Source: Synechococcus sp. GreenBA-s
Lineage (GTDB): Bacteria; Cyanobacteriota; Cyanobacteriia; PCC-6307; Cyanobiaceae
NCBI RefSeq assembly: GCF_024345855.1
Contig: NZ_JAGQBX010000013.1
Location: 1-55,286 of the forward strand
Direction of reading: 5' to 3'
DNA length: 55,286 nucleotides
The number at the start of each line of letters is the position of its first letter. Position 1 is the first letter of the stretch. The translations under genes and the position numbers were made by a program. Below are positions 11,865 to 22,030 of the stretch, piece after piece. The notes under the pieces are model-generated. The model worked only from the letters and a program-made list of their open reading frames with translations, was not told the origin of the DNA and searched no databases.

Positions 11865-11891
11865 TCCAGCCACGCCCAGAGCCCAGCTCCC

Positions 11892-12746
11892 ATGCGCATT
11901 GCCTTCCTTGGCCCCGCCGGCACCTATGGGGAGCAGGCGGCGGGGCGGCTGGCGGCCCTGGAGGGTCAGCCCGAGGCGGAGCTCGTGCCCCAGGTGGGGA
12001 TCCGCGCCGTGGTGCAGGCCCTGGCCGAGGGCCGCTGCGAGGCGGCCGTGGTGCCGGTGGAAAACTCGGTGGAGGGCGGCGTGACCGCCTGCCTTGATGC
12101 CCTCTGGGAGCACCCGGAGCTGCGGGTGGCCCGGGCCCTGGTGCTGCCGATCCGCCATGCCCTGCTGGGCAGTGGCCCCATCAGTGGCATCAGCGAGGTG
12201 CTCTCCCATCCCCAGGCCCTGGCCCAGTGCAGCCAGTGGCTGGGCGAGCAGCTGCCCAACGCCCTGCAGCTGCCCACCAGCTCCACCGCCGAGGCGGCGC
12301 GGATGGTGGCCGGCAGCCGCTTCCGTGGCGCCATCGCCTCGCTGCAGGCCGCCCGGGAGCATGGCCTGGATGTGCTGGCCTATCCCGTCAACGACGTGCC
12401 GGGCAACTGCACCCGCTTCCTGCTGCTGCGCCGCGGTGAGCGGCAGCTGCAGGGACCGCTGGCCAGCCTCGCCTTCTCTCTCCATGCCAACAGCCCCGGC
12501 GCCCTGCTGGAGGCCCTGGGCTGCTTTGCCCGCCTGGGCCTGAACATGAGCCGGATCGAATCGCGCCCCTCCAAGCGGGAGATGGGCGAGTACATCTTCT
12601 TCGTGGATCTGGAGCTGCCGGAGGGTTCCGCCCCGCTGGAGCAGGCCCTGGCCGAGCTGCAGCCCCTCTGTGAGCATCTGGCCGTGTTCGGCGCCTATCC
12701 CCTGGATCAGGTGCGCGAGGAGGAGGAGGCCGGCGCCGCGGCATGA
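11892..12746 (+). CDS. pheA: Prephenate dehydratase
   Basis: This 284-residue enzyme converts prephenate to phenylpyruvate in phenylalanine synthesis. The catalytic domain starts MRIAFLGPAGTYGEQAA and has VVPVENSVEGGV, then the GNCTRFLLL motif whose Thr-Arg-Phe is catalytic. An ACT domain follows, with the ESRP allosteric motif (SRIESRPSKREMGEYIFFVDLE) expected to bind phenylalanine for feedback inhibition. No chorismate mutase domain is fused. The ATG at 11892 gives the expected N-terminus; an in-frame upstream start at 11856 would add 12 residues unlike the family. Confidence 0.95.
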   Translation: MRIAFLGPAGTYGEQAAGRLAALEGQPEAELVPQVGIRAVVQALAEGRCEAAVVPVENSVEGGVTACLDALWEHPELRVARALVLPIRHALLGSGPISGISEVLSHPQALAQCSQWLGEQLPNALQLPTSSTAEAARMVAGSRFRGAIASLQAAREHGLDVLAYPVNDVPGNCTRFLLLRRGERQLQGPLASLAFSLHANSPGALLEALGCFARLGLNMSRIESRPSKREMGEYIFFVDLELPEGSAPLEQALAELQPLCEHLAVFGAYPLDQVREEEEAGAAA

Positions 12747-12761
12747 CCGGGCTCAGCCCGG
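12747..12761. terminator. Short hairpin between convergent pheA and methyltransferase genes
   Basis: CCGGGC and GCCCGG pair with a three-base loop; the loop is the stop codon of the minus-strand methyltransferase gene. There is no T-run, so terminator activity is uncertain. It could act on either strand. Confidence 0.35.
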
Positions 12762-13769
12762 CTTGACGCCGCGGAACACGCCGAACTGCATCATCCCGGT
12801 GGCGAAGCCCCAGTGCATCAGCAGCAGGGTGGGGGTTTCGCGCAGGCCCTGCAGCACCGCCCTCGGCCCCAGGCCCAGCACCGCCCCGGGGCGCCGCACC
12901 CCCTCCAGGATCGAATCGATCCAGGAGGGCAGGGTCTCGCGGCTCCAGTCGGCGGTGTCCACCTGCAGGCTGTCCATGGGCGCGCCGTTCACCTGCAGGC
13001 CACCGGCTGCGCCGTAGAGGCTCGCCTCCAGGTTGCGGCGGAAGCCGGGGATGCTGGCGAATTCCGGGTGGGCCCACTGCACCAGCAGCTGGTGCATCAC
13101 CCAGCGCTCCAGCCGGTTCAGGGGGCGCACGGCCGGATCGCGGCGGTTCCAGTCCGCCACCGCCAGACGGCCGCCGGGCCGCAGGACCCGCAGCAGCTCA
13201 TCGGCGTAGCGCTGCTTGTCGGGCATGTGGGGTCCCGCCTCGACGCTCCAGACCGCATCGAAGCTGGCGTCGGCGAGCTGCAGGTCCAGGGCATCCATCA
13301 CGGCGAAGCGGCAGCTCAGGCCCTCGGGGGTGAGCGCCGTGGCACGCGCGATCTGGCCGGGGCTGATGCTGATGCCCAGAACGTCGAGGCCGTAGTCGCG
13401 GGCCAGGATGCGGGCGCTGCCGCCGATGCCGCAGCCCACGTCCAGCACCCGGCTGCCAGGGGGCAGCTGGTCGAGGCCGCTCCAGCGCACCAGCTCGTGC
13501 ACGAAATCCGCCTTGGCGCGGCGGAAATCCACCGAGCGCGGCGGGCTGCCGTAGTGCCCCAGGTGCACGTGTTCGCCCCAGAGGCGTTCCAGCAGCTGGT
13601 CGTCGGTCCAGCGGTCATAGGCCTCGGCCACCGAGGCGGTGCTGTGGAAAGCGCGGTCGCGGCGCTGCCACACCAGTAGCCCGATCCCCACCAGGGCAAG
13701 GGCCGCGAGCAGCAGCAGGGCCACGGTCCCTGCCGGGCTGGGCAGGACCGCCAACAGTCCAGGGGCCAC
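12753..13769 (-). CDS. MPBQ/MSBQ methyltransferase (Sll0418-like)
   Basis: This 338-residue SAM-dependent methyltransferase closely resembles Synechocystis Sll0418, which methylates 2-methyl-6-phytyl/solanyl-benzoquinol in tocopherol and plastoquinone synthesis. Shared landmarks are an N-terminal membrane helix (about residues 12-34), SVAEAYDRWTDDQLLE, WGEHVHLGHYG, motif I VLDVGCGIGGSARILA, DVLGISISPGQIARA, DAVWSVEAGPHMPDKQRYA and LRPGGRLAVADWN. A 20-residue insertion around GGLQVNGAPMDS is unlike Sll0418. In picocyanobacteria that lack tocopherol the plastoquinone branch may be the main role; that part is inference. It is convergent with pheA and followed upstream by the Lon-domain gene, four bases away. 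Confidence 0.83.
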   Translation of the reverse strand: MAPGLLAVLPSPAGTVALLLLAALALVGIGLLVWQRRDRAFHSTASVAEAYDRWTDDQLLERLWGEHVHLGHYGSPPRSVDFRRAKADFVHELVRWSGLDQLPPGSRVLDVGCGIGGSARILARDYGLDVLGISISPGQIARATALTPEGLSCRFAVMDALDLQLADASFDAVWSVEAGPHMPDKQRYADELLRVLRPGGRLAVADWNRRDPAVRPLNRLERWVMHQLLVQWAHPEFASIPGFRRNLEASLYGAAGGLQVNGAPMDSLQVDTADWSRETLPSWIDSILEGVRRPGAVLGLGPRAVLQGLRETPTLLLMHWGFATGMMQFGVFRGVKPG

Positions 13770-13772
13770 GGC

Positions 13773-14513
13773 TCAGCGGCTCCCGCCCAGGTCGTCGTCC
13801 ATCTCGCCGTCGGCGTCCGCGGCGTCGCCGCGCTGGCCCAGGCCGCTGAGGTCGCCGTCGTCGTCCTCGAGGTCGCGGAAGGTGTCCTTCAGCACGGTGC
13901 GGGCCGCCAGCTGGCGGCGTGTCTGGTCCAGCAGTTCATACTCCTGGCGCAGGCGTTCACCGGTGTCGGTGATCTCCAGCAGGGCCTGCTGGTGGTCGGC
14001 CACCGGACCGCCCAGGTGGGCGCCGATCCAGAAGGAGAGCTCCCGTGGCAGATCCGGCAGGTCGTTGGGCAGGCTGGCGGGCTTGCCGATCAGCTTGCCC
14101 GTCAGGTCCACCACGTCGTGCAGGGCCTGGCGCACCTCCAGGGAGAGGTCGCTGAGGGCCTGGTGGCTGTCGGCGTGCTCATCCTCGATCCAGCTCACCA
14201 GCCCCACGCGAAACGGCGCCTCCCGCACCACATCCAGCACGCGGAAGCGCTGCTGTCCGAGGGTCACGATGTTGCTGCGGTCGTCCTCCTGGGTCTGGCA
14301 CTGCAGGATCTCCGCGCAGCAGCCCACCTCGGCCATCTTGCCGGCCTGGGGATCCCAGCGCACCACTCCGAAGCGGCGATCCGTCTCCATCACGGTGCGC
14401 AGCATCATGCGATAGCGCGGCTCGAAAATGTGCAGCGGCAGCACTTCCTGGGGGAACAGCACCACATCCGGCAGGGGGAAGAGGGGCAGTTCCCTCACGG
14501 CCAGATTCGTCAC
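13773..14513 (-). CDS. Lon-substrate-binding (LON N) domain protein
   Basis: This soluble protein of about 246 residues consists of the N-terminal domain of Lon proteases without ATPase or peptidase parts. It begins AVRELPLFPLPDVVLFPQEVLPLHIFEPRYRMML, the classic LON-domain start, and ends with an acidic tail (LEDDDGDLS and EMDDDLGG). Cyanobacteria typically have one such protein; its role is not established. The GTG at 14513 fits family length. An ATG at 14573, five bases after a predicted start site, would add 20 residues. Any start further upstream would cross the rpsJ terminator and is rejected. Confidence 0.8.
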   Translation of the reverse strand: MTNLAVRELPLFPLPDVVLFPQEVLPLHIFEPRYRMMLRTVMETDRRFGVVRWDPQAGKMAEVGCCAEILQCQTQEDDRSNIVTLGQQRFRVLDVVREAPFRVGLVSWIEDEHADSHQALSDLSLEVRQALHDVVDLTGKLIGKPASLPNDLPDLPRELSFWIGAHLGGPVADHQQALLEITDTGERLRQEYELLDQTRRQLAARTVLKDTFRDLEDDDGDLSGLGQRGDAADADGEMDDDLGGSR

Positions 14514-14584
14514 AATGGCAACCAGCGGGGCGGCGGGGAGAGAGGGCCAGGCGCCGCCGGGGGGCAGAACCATCAGCAGGCACG

Positions 14585-14590
14585 ATCCTA
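14585..14590 (-). promoter_or_regulatory. Candidate -10 element (TAGGAT) for the Lon-domain gene
   Basis: CCCTAGGATCG on the minus strand lies between the rpsJ terminator and the Lon-domain gene, where a new promoter is expected. It predicts transcription from about 14578. Confidence 0.38.
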
Positions 14591-14645
14591 GGGAGCCGGC
14601 TCCTCCCCTCGGGAGTGGCTGGGCTTCCCTGGGCCAGACGCCCAC

Positions 14646-14669
14646 AAAAAAGCCCGCCGGAGGGCGGGC
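14646..14669 (-). terminator. Rho-independent terminator of the rpsL-rpsJ operon
   Basis: On the minus strand GCCCGCC pairs with GGCGGGC around a four-base loop and is followed by six T residues. It lies 35 bases after the rpsJ stop codon and closes the str operon. Confidence 0.9.
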
Positions 14670-14688
14670 GCAGAGCATTGGCGAAGCT

Positions 14689-14714
14689 CAGAGCTTCAGA
14701 GCTTCAGAGCTTCA
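14689..14714. repeat. Octamer tandem repeat (CAGAGCTT)x3 over the rpsJ stop codon
   Basis: Three perfect copies of CAGAGCTT at 14689-14712 plus two bases of a fourth. The rpsJ stop codon (complement of 14704-14706) falls inside the array, so copy-number change would alter the bases after the stop and possibly the last codons. Confidence 0.85.
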
Positions 14715-15024
14715 CTTCGATGTCGACGCCGCTGGGCAGATCCAGCTTCATCAGGGCGTCGATCGTCTTGGCCGACGGGCTGTAGATGTCAATGATCCGA
14801 CGGTGGGTGCGGGTCTCGAAGTGCTCGCGGGAATCCTTGTCCACGTGGGGCGAGCGCAGCACGCAGTAGATCTTGCGCTTGGTGGGCAGGGGGATCGGGC
14901 CGATCGCGGTCGCAGCGGTGTGATCGGCGGTCTCGATGATTTTTTCGCAGGACAGATCCAGCATGCGGCGGTCGAACGCCTTCAGGCGGATGCGGATCTT
15001 CTGCTGGGCAATGGCGGCGGACAT
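14704..15024 (-). CDS. rpsJ: 30S ribosomal protein S10
   Basis: The 106-residue protein has the S10 pattern: [53 protein letters not shown], then [13 protein letters not shown] at the C-terminus. S10 sits in the 30S head and, where NusB is present, also takes part in antitermination. In cyanobacteria rpsJ follows tuf at the end of the str operon, as here. The ATG at 15024 gives normal length. Its stop lies in a short tandem repeat. Confidence 0.98.
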   Translation of the reverse strand: MSAAIAQQKIRIRLKAFDRRMLDLSCEKIIETADHTAATAIGPIPLPTKRKIYCVLRSPHVDKDSREHFETRTHRRIIDIYSPSAKTIDALMKLDLPSGVDIEVKL

Positions 15025-15155
15025 GGGCAGTCAGGGAGGAAGCGAACAGGACGCGGATCCGGGCGGAACCCGAATGCCATCCCGGAAGAGCTGGATTGTC
15101 GAGGTGCGGGGAGAGGGGTGAGCCCGAAGGCCCACCCCAGGAGGCTACCTCAGCC

Positions 15156-16385
15156 TCACTCGATGATCTTGGACACCACGCCGGCACCGATCGTGCGGCC
15201 GCCTTCGCGGATGGCGAAGCGCATGCCCTGCTCGATGGCCACCGGGCAGATCAGCTCGCCGGTCATCTTGATGCGGTCGCCGGGCATCACCATCTCCACG
15301 TTGGTGCCGTCGTCGGCGGTGAAGGCGGTGATCTGGCCGGTCACATCCGTCGTACGGATGTAGAACTGCGGGCGGTAGCCGGCGAAGAAGGGGGTGTGGC
15401 GGCCACCCTCTTCTTTCTTCAGCACATACACCTCACCCTCGAACTTGGTGTGGGGCTTGATGGAGTTGGGCTTGACCAGCACCATGCCGCGCTCGATGTC
15501 CTCCTTCTGGACGCCGCGCAGCAGCAGACCCACGTTGTCGCCGGCCATGCCCTCGTCGAGCAGCTTGCGGAACATTTCCACACCGGTGACGGTGGTCTCG
15601 CGGGTGTCCTTGATGCCGACGATCTGGACGGTTTCGCCCACCTTCACCTTTCCGCGCTCGATACGGCCGGTGGCCACGGTGCCGCGACCGGTGATGGAGA
15701 ACACGTCTTCGACGGCCATCAGGAAGGGCTTGTCGATTTCGCGCTCGGGCTCGGGGATGGACTCATCCACGGCGTCCATCAGGTCGAGGATCTTGTCGAC
15801 CCACTCGTTTTCGCCACGCACGGCCTTGTTGCCGGCCTGGATGTGCTCGAGAGCCTTGAGGGCAGAGCCAGCCACCACGGGGATGTCATCGCCGGGGAAG
15901 TCGTAGCTGCTCAGCAGCTCACGCATTTCCAGTTCGACGAGCTCGAGGATCTCCTCGTCGTCGACCATGTCCTTCTTGTTGAGGAACACCACCAGGGCGG
16001 GCACGCCCACCTGCTTGGCCAGCAGGATGTGCTCCTTGGTCTGGGCCATGGGGCCGTCGGTGGCGGCCACCACCAGGATGGCGCCGTCCATCTGGGCGGC
16101 ACCGGTGATCATGTTCTTCACGTAGTCCGCGTGGCCGGGGCAGTCCACGTGGGCGTAGTGACGCTTGTCGGTCTCGTACTCGACGTGGGCGGTGTTGATG
16201 GTGATACCGCGCTCCTTCTCTTCGGGAGCACCGTCGATATCGTCATAGGCCTGGGCCTTGGCCATGCCCTGGGACGCCAGCACGTTGGTGATGGCGGCGG
16301 TGAGGGTGGTTTTGCCGTGGTCAACGTGGCCGATGGTGCCGATGTTGACGTGGGGCTTGTTCCTTTCGAACTTCTCGCGTGCCAT
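15156..16385 (-). CDS. tuf: Elongation factor Tu
   Basis: EF-Tu carries aminoacyl-tRNA to the ribosome. The 409-residue protein begins [33 protein letters not shown] with the P-loop GHVDHGKT, and has [12 protein letters not shown] (G3) and [10 protein letters not shown] (G4), then domains 2 and 3 ending [10 protein letters not shown]. It has the roughly ten-residue insertion around [16 protein letters not shown] that cyanobacterial and plastid EF-Tu carry relative to E. coli. It lies 40 bases downstream of fusA in the str operon and 131 bases before rpsJ. Confidence 0.98.
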   Translation of the reverse strand: MAREKFERNKPHVNIGTIGHVDHGKTTLTAAITNVLASQGMAKAQAYDDIDGAPEEKERGITINTAHVEYETDKRHYAHVDCPGHADYVKNMITGAAQMDGAILVVAATDGPMAQTKEHILLAKQVGVPALVVFLNKKDMVDDEEILELVELEMRELLSSYDFPGDDIPVVAGSALKALEHIQAGNKAVRGENEWVDKILDLMDAVDESIPEPEREIDKPFLMAVEDVFSITGRGTVATGRIERGKVKVGETVQIVGIKDTRETTVTGVEMFRKLLDEGMAGDNVGLLLRGVQKEDIERGMVLVKPNSIKPHTKFEGEVYVLKKEEGGRHTPFFAGYRPQFYIRTTDVTGQITAFTADDGTNVEMVMPGDRIKMTGELICPVAIEQGMRFAIREGGRTIGAGVVSKIIE

Positions 16386-16424
16386 GATGAAAAAGAATCG
16401 GGGGTGGGTAAGGTTAGGAGAAGA

Positions 16425-18500
<2,076 letters not shown>

Positions 18501-18611
18501 GGGGTAGGTCTCCGGAGGGTAGGTCTACAAAAATTGGGCGTCACTCTACAGGTCGACCATCGGCCGACGGCCCAGGCAGGGGCCGGGTCATGGTGATCCG
18601 GCCGACCTGAC

Positions 18612-19082
18612 TCAGTAGCGGTAGTGGGCGAAGGCCTTGTTGGCCTCGGCCATCTTGTGGGTCTCTTCGCGCTTGCGGACGGCGCTGCCGGCCTCGTTGG
18701 CGGCGTCCATCAGCTCACCGGCCAGTTTCTGGGCCATGCTGCGGCCGTTGCGGGCCCGCGAGAAATTCACCAGCCAGCGCAGGGCCATGGCCGTGCCGCG
18801 TTCCTGGCGCACTTCCATGGGCACCTGGTAGGTGGCACCACCGACGCGACGGGCGCGCACTTCCACCAGGGGAGTGGCGTTCTTGACGGCCGTCTCGAAC
18901 AGCTCGAGGGGATCAGCGCCGGTGCGCTCGTTGATCAGCCCGAAGGCATCGGAGAGAATCCGCTGGGCGGTGGATTTCTTGCCGTGCTTCATGAGCCGGG
19001 CCACGATCATGGTGGCCAGACGGCTGTTGAACTGCGGATCGGGCAGAACCGGGCGCTTCTCGGCGGCGTTGCGGCGGGACAT
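18612..19082 (-). CDS. rpsG: 30S ribosomal protein S7
   Basis: The 156-residue protein begins [20 protein letters not shown] and has the S7 landmarks [38 protein letters not shown] and a C-terminal [12 protein letters not shown]7 nucleates assembly of the 30S head and contacts the E-site tRNA. It lies 42 bases after rpsL and 111 bases before fusA. Confidence 0.98.
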   Translation of the reverse strand: MSRRNAAEKRPVLPDPQFNSRLATMIVARLMKHGKKSTAQRILSDAFGLINERTGADPLELFETAVKNATPLVEVRARRVGGATYQVPMEVRQERGTAMALRWLVNFSRARNGRSMAQKLAGELMDAANEAGSAVRKREETHKMAEANKAFAHYRY

Positions 19083-19124
19083 AGACCTGGGTAGTGGGAG
19101 TCAGGAACGGGAAACGGGGACGGA

Positions 19125-19499
19125 TCAGCCCTTCGGGGTCTTGGCGCCGTACTTCGAGCGCGACTGACGACGGTCCTTCACGCCGGCGGTGTCGAGGGTG
19201 CCGCGGATGATGTGGTAGCGCACACCAGGCAGGTCCTTCACACGGCCGCCGCGGATCATCACCACGGAGTGCTCCTGCAGGTTGTGGCCGATGCCGGGGA
19301 TGTAGGCGGTGACCTCGAAACCGGAGGTGAGACGCACACGGGCCACCTTGCGGAGAGCCGAGTTCGGCTTCTTGGGGGTGGAGGTGTACACGCGGGTGCA
19401 CACGCCGCGGCGCTCGGGGCAGGCGCGCAGGGCAGGGGACTTGGTCTTGCGGGTGAGGCGCTGCCGCTCGGTACGGATCAGCTGCTGAATCGTGGGCAT
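19125..19499 (-). CDS. rpsL: 30S ribosomal protein S12
   Basis: The 124-residue decoding-centre protein begins [20 protein letters not shown] and has the conserved [18 protein letters not shown] and [17 protein letters not shown] segments. Lys in TPKKPNSA is the usual streptomycin-sensitive residue. An in-frame start 20 codons upstream is rejected because every S12 begins at MPTI. It is the first gene of the str operon. A hairpin (GGTCGG/CCGACC, 19533-19548) lies in its leader, and a minus-strand TAAGGT at 19571-19566 is a possible -10. Confidence 0.98.
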   Translation of the reverse strand: MPTIQQLIRTERQRLTRKTKSPALRACPERRGVCTRVYTSTPKKPNSALRKVARVRLTSGFEVTAYIPGIGHNLQEHSVVMIRGGRVKDLPGVRYHIIRGTLDTAGVKDRRQSRSKYGAKTPKG

Positions 19500-19532
19500 C
19501 GAGGGCCGGAGCGTTCGGGGGGCCGGAGAGCA

Positions 19533-19548
19533 GGTCGGAAGACCGACC
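19533..19548. promoter_or_regulatory. Inverted repeat in the rpsL leader
   Basis: GGTCGG and CCGACC flank AAGA, giving a six-pair hairpin 34 bases before the rpsL ATG. It could be a leader structure of the str operon. No known ribosomal-protein binding fold is recognisable, so this is a structural note only. Confidence 0.3.
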
Positions 19549-19568
19549 GTTTTCGACAATCCGCCACC

Positions 19569-19946
19569 TTACTTTGTCGCCGGACCGGCCGCCCCCGCTG
19601 GCTCCACGGGGCTGCCGGCCGGGCTGAAGGCGGCGCCGCAGGCGCAGGTGCGCACCTCGGCGCTGGGCCGCACCAGGAAGCCGCCGCCGCTGAGGTCACC
19701 GCGGTAGTCGAGCTGCAGGCCGGCCAGGCGTCCGCCCTGGTCCGCGGGGGCAAAGAGGGTGATGCCGTCGGCCCGGGCGATCGGCTGGCCGGCCAGGTGG
19801 CCCGGGCGGATGCGGATCACCCAGCGCTCGCAGCTGCCCTCCACCAGGTCGAGGTGCATGACGCCGGGGGTCCCGGCCACCGCCGCCTGGCGGCCCAGCT
19901 CGGCGGCGGCGGCCGCACTCAGGCTCAGGCTGTGGCCCTTGGGCAT
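19569..19946 (-). CDS. HesB/IscA-like iron-sulfur cluster biogenesis family protein
   Basis: This 125-residue protein has a HesB-like fold pattern: LSLSAAAAAELGRQ at the N-terminus, LQLDYRGDLSGGGFLVRPS in the middle and a C-terminal TCACGAAFSP that resembles the CGCGxSF end of IscA/ErpA. Only the C-terminal cysteine pair is present; the upstream ligand cysteine of canonical A-type carriers is absent. It may therefore be a divergent member with another role. The ATG at 19946 gives the family-like N-terminus. Confidence 0.68.
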   Translation of the reverse strand: MPKGHSLSLSAAAAAELGRQAAVAGTPGVMHLDLVEGSCERWVIRIRPGHLAGQPIARADGITLFAPADQGGRLAGLQLDYRGDLSGGGFLVRPSAEVRTCACGAAFSPAGSPVEPAGAAGPATK

Positions 19947-19983
19947 GGCGGCGGCAGCTCCTTGGATCGGGCTCCCCAGTCTG

Positions 19984-21846
19984 TCAGGGACCCCAGGCCG
20001 CCACGGCTCGGCGGCTGGCGCCGCCGGTGGCGGCGGAGGGGCCGGCGCCGCGCGGCACCAGGCCGAGGCCGTTGTGCACCGAGGCCACGACGCCGCGGCC
20101 CCGCACCGTGTGGGTGTCGCCGACCACCAGCCCGGTGGAGCTGCCGCCATCGAGGTTAAGGGCGTCCCGCAGCCCCAGCTGCTGCAGCAGGCGGGCGGTC
20201 TCCAGCAGGGTGGGGCCGGCGCTGCTGGCGCCCTGGAGGGTGACCAGCCAGAGCTGGCTGCCGTCGCTGCCGATCACCGTGCGTGGGGCCCCCTGCTCCA
20301 GAAACGCGGGGCTGAAGCCCTCGGCGCCGCCATTGAGCACCAGCTGCCCGTCCTGGAGCAGCAGCGGCCCACCGCCGACCACGAAGGGCTGCTGGCCCAG
20401 GCCGTTGCTGGGCTGGCTGGCCAAGCTGAGGCGTTCGCCGGGGTTCCAGGGCAGCGGGCTGCCGCCCCGGGCCACCAGCAGCTGATCGGCGCCGCCGAGA
20501 GGAATCCCCGCCGCCAGTTCGGGACCCTCGAAGCGCTGCAGCACCAGGCCGTCGCGCACGAGCACGGCGCTCTCGTTGCCGCTCAGGGCCTGGTAGCTGC
20601 GGCCCCAGTCGGCCGTGTAGCGGCTCAGGCCCCGCTGCACGTAGCCGCTGTTGAGGCTGGCGAGGGGCCAGCGCTGCCCCTGGCCATCGCTCACCCACTC
20701 CTGCAGGCTCAGCCGCCCGAAGCCGGGCAGGCTGCCGTCGCGCCAGCCGATGGCACCGCGGTTGAGGATCGGCCCGGAGAGCCAGCGGCCGTTGCTGCGC
20801 AGGGCGCCGAGGGGCAGGCGCCGCACCCGGTTGAAGAAGCCGCCGTTGATGGCGATCAGGGCCTGCTCGCTGCGGGCCAACTGGCCCAGGCTGCTGAGGC
20901 CCTGCATGCCGTCGGGCCGGGTCAGGGGCCGCAGGTCCAGGGGGATGGTGCGTGGGTCGAGCCGCACGCTGCTGAGCACCACGGCGCCGCTGCCGCCCGG
21001 CAACACCTGTCGATCGATGCGCAGGCCCTGGCTGAGCAGTGGCTGCAGCCGTGGATCGAGGGCCGCCGGCCGCTCCGGCGCAGCGGTGGCGGCGTCGCCA
21101 TCGCCGAACTCCAGCACCAGCCGGTCGGGGCCGCCCAGGGTGAGCAGCCTGGGCGCGGAGCCGCTGGCGGGCTGGAGCCTCAGCCCCTGGGCCTCCCGCC
21201 GCACCCGCAGGCCCTGGGCCTGCAGCTCCCGCTCCTGCTCCGGGGTGCCGCGCAGGCCCAGCAGCAGGCCGGCCTCGCCCCGCTGCACCACGGCGGGGCC
21301 GGCCAGGTCGAGCACGATGCGCCTGGCGCTGCCCAGGTCCCGGGAGCGGATGCGGGCCAGGCCGGCGGCCGGCAGCTCCAGCTCCAGGCGATCCCCCAGG
21401 GGCTGCACCCGCACCCCCGCCGCCGTCAGCAGGGCCAGCGCGGGTACCGCCACCTCATCCTCCAGGCTGCGCTGGGCCTGGGCCGGAACGCTGGCCCGGC
21501 GGCCGTACCACTCCAGGTTCAGCTCGCCGCTGGGGGTGGTGCTGCTGGCCACGCCCAGCTGGTCCTGTAACACCTCCAGGGGCAGCCAGAGTTCAGCGGG
21601 GGCCGCGGGGCTGGCGGGGCTCCACAGCCAACGGGCCTGCTGGATCAGGCCGTTGATGGCGATCTGCCCCCCCTGCTGGCCGGTCTGGCCCGCGCGGGTC
21701 GCCACCAGGGCGGACGCTGCGGTGGCCCGGGGTGCGGCGTCGGCGCCGGGAGCCAGGGCGAGCAGCACCGGCAGAGTGCCGAATCCAGCGCTCAGGCCCA
21801 CAGACAGCCCAGCGGCCAGGGGGAGATGGGCCAGCAGCGCCGCCAT
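19984..21846 (-). CDS. Phosphodiester glycosidase (NAGPA domain) family secreted protein
   Basis: This 620-residue protein carries an N-terminal signal-like hydrophobic stretch (MAALLAHLPLAAGLSVGLSA and on to ADAAPRAT). A region of about 300 residues follows that resembles copper-amine-oxidase-like/AMIN-type surface domains. The NAGPA/DUF2233 domain is at the C-terminus, with the characteristic IAINGGFFNR and RDALNLDGGSSTGLVV segments. Family members act on phosphodiester-linked sugars or exopolysaccharide; the substrate here is unknown. Start at 21846 is chosen for the signal peptide; the upstream 30 residues are not hydrophobic. It is divergent from glsF. Confidence 0.75.
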   Translation of the reverse strand: MAALLAHLPLAAGLSVGLSAGFGTLPVLLALAPGADAAPRATAASALVATRAGQTGQQGGQIAINGLIQQARWLWSPASPAAPAELWLPLEVLQDQLGVASSTTPSGELNLEWYGRRASVPAQAQRSLEDEVAVPALALLTAAGVRVQPLGDRLELELPAAGLARIRSRDLGSARRIVLDLAGPAVVQRGEAGLLLGLRGTPEQERELQAQGLRVRREAQGLRLQPASGSAPRLLTLGGPDRLVLEFGDGDAATAAPERPAALDPRLQPLLSQGLRIDRQVLPGGSGAVVLSSVRLDPRTIPLDLRPLTRPDGMQGLSSLGQLARSEQALIAINGGFFNRVRRLPLGALRSNGRWLSGPILNRGAIGWRDGSLPGFGRLSLQEWVSDGQGQRWPLASLNSGYVQRGLSRYTADWGRSYQALSGNESAVLVRDGLVLQRFEGPELAAGIPLGGADQLLVARGGSPLPWNPGERLSLASQPSNGLGQQPFVVGGGPLLLQDGQLVLNGGAEGFSPAFLEQGAPRTVIGSDGSQLWLVTLQGASSAGPTLLETARLLQQLGLRDALNLDGGSSTGLVVGDTHTVRGRGVVASVHNGLGLVPRGAGPSAATGGASRRAVAAWGP

Positions 21847-21943
21847 GGATCCTCGGATCTGCTTGTCATCAAACGCTAGCCGTCCCTGCCCGGCCTGGCC
21901 GCCCCCGATGGCCCGTGCCGGCGTGCCCGGGGGCATAGATCCC

Positions 21944-21949
21944 TAGGAT
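21944..21949 (+). promoter_or_regulatory. Candidate -10 element (TAGGAT) for glsF
   Basis: CCCTAGGATCAG lies in the 184-base divergent gap before glsF and would start transcription near 21956, a leader of about 75 bases. No -35 or NtcA box (GTA-N8-TAC) was seen. Confidence 0.35.
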
Positions 21950-22030
21950 CAGAGGTTCTCAGCGCGAGGTGTGTGCGACAGGCGAGAGCCTGCGTCCGCC
22001 CCTCGTGGTCCGCCAGGTTGTCGCCGGGTC

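Noticed and set aside
21847-22030. NtcA box for glsF
   Set aside because: No GTA-N8-TAC palindrome was found in the divergent gap.
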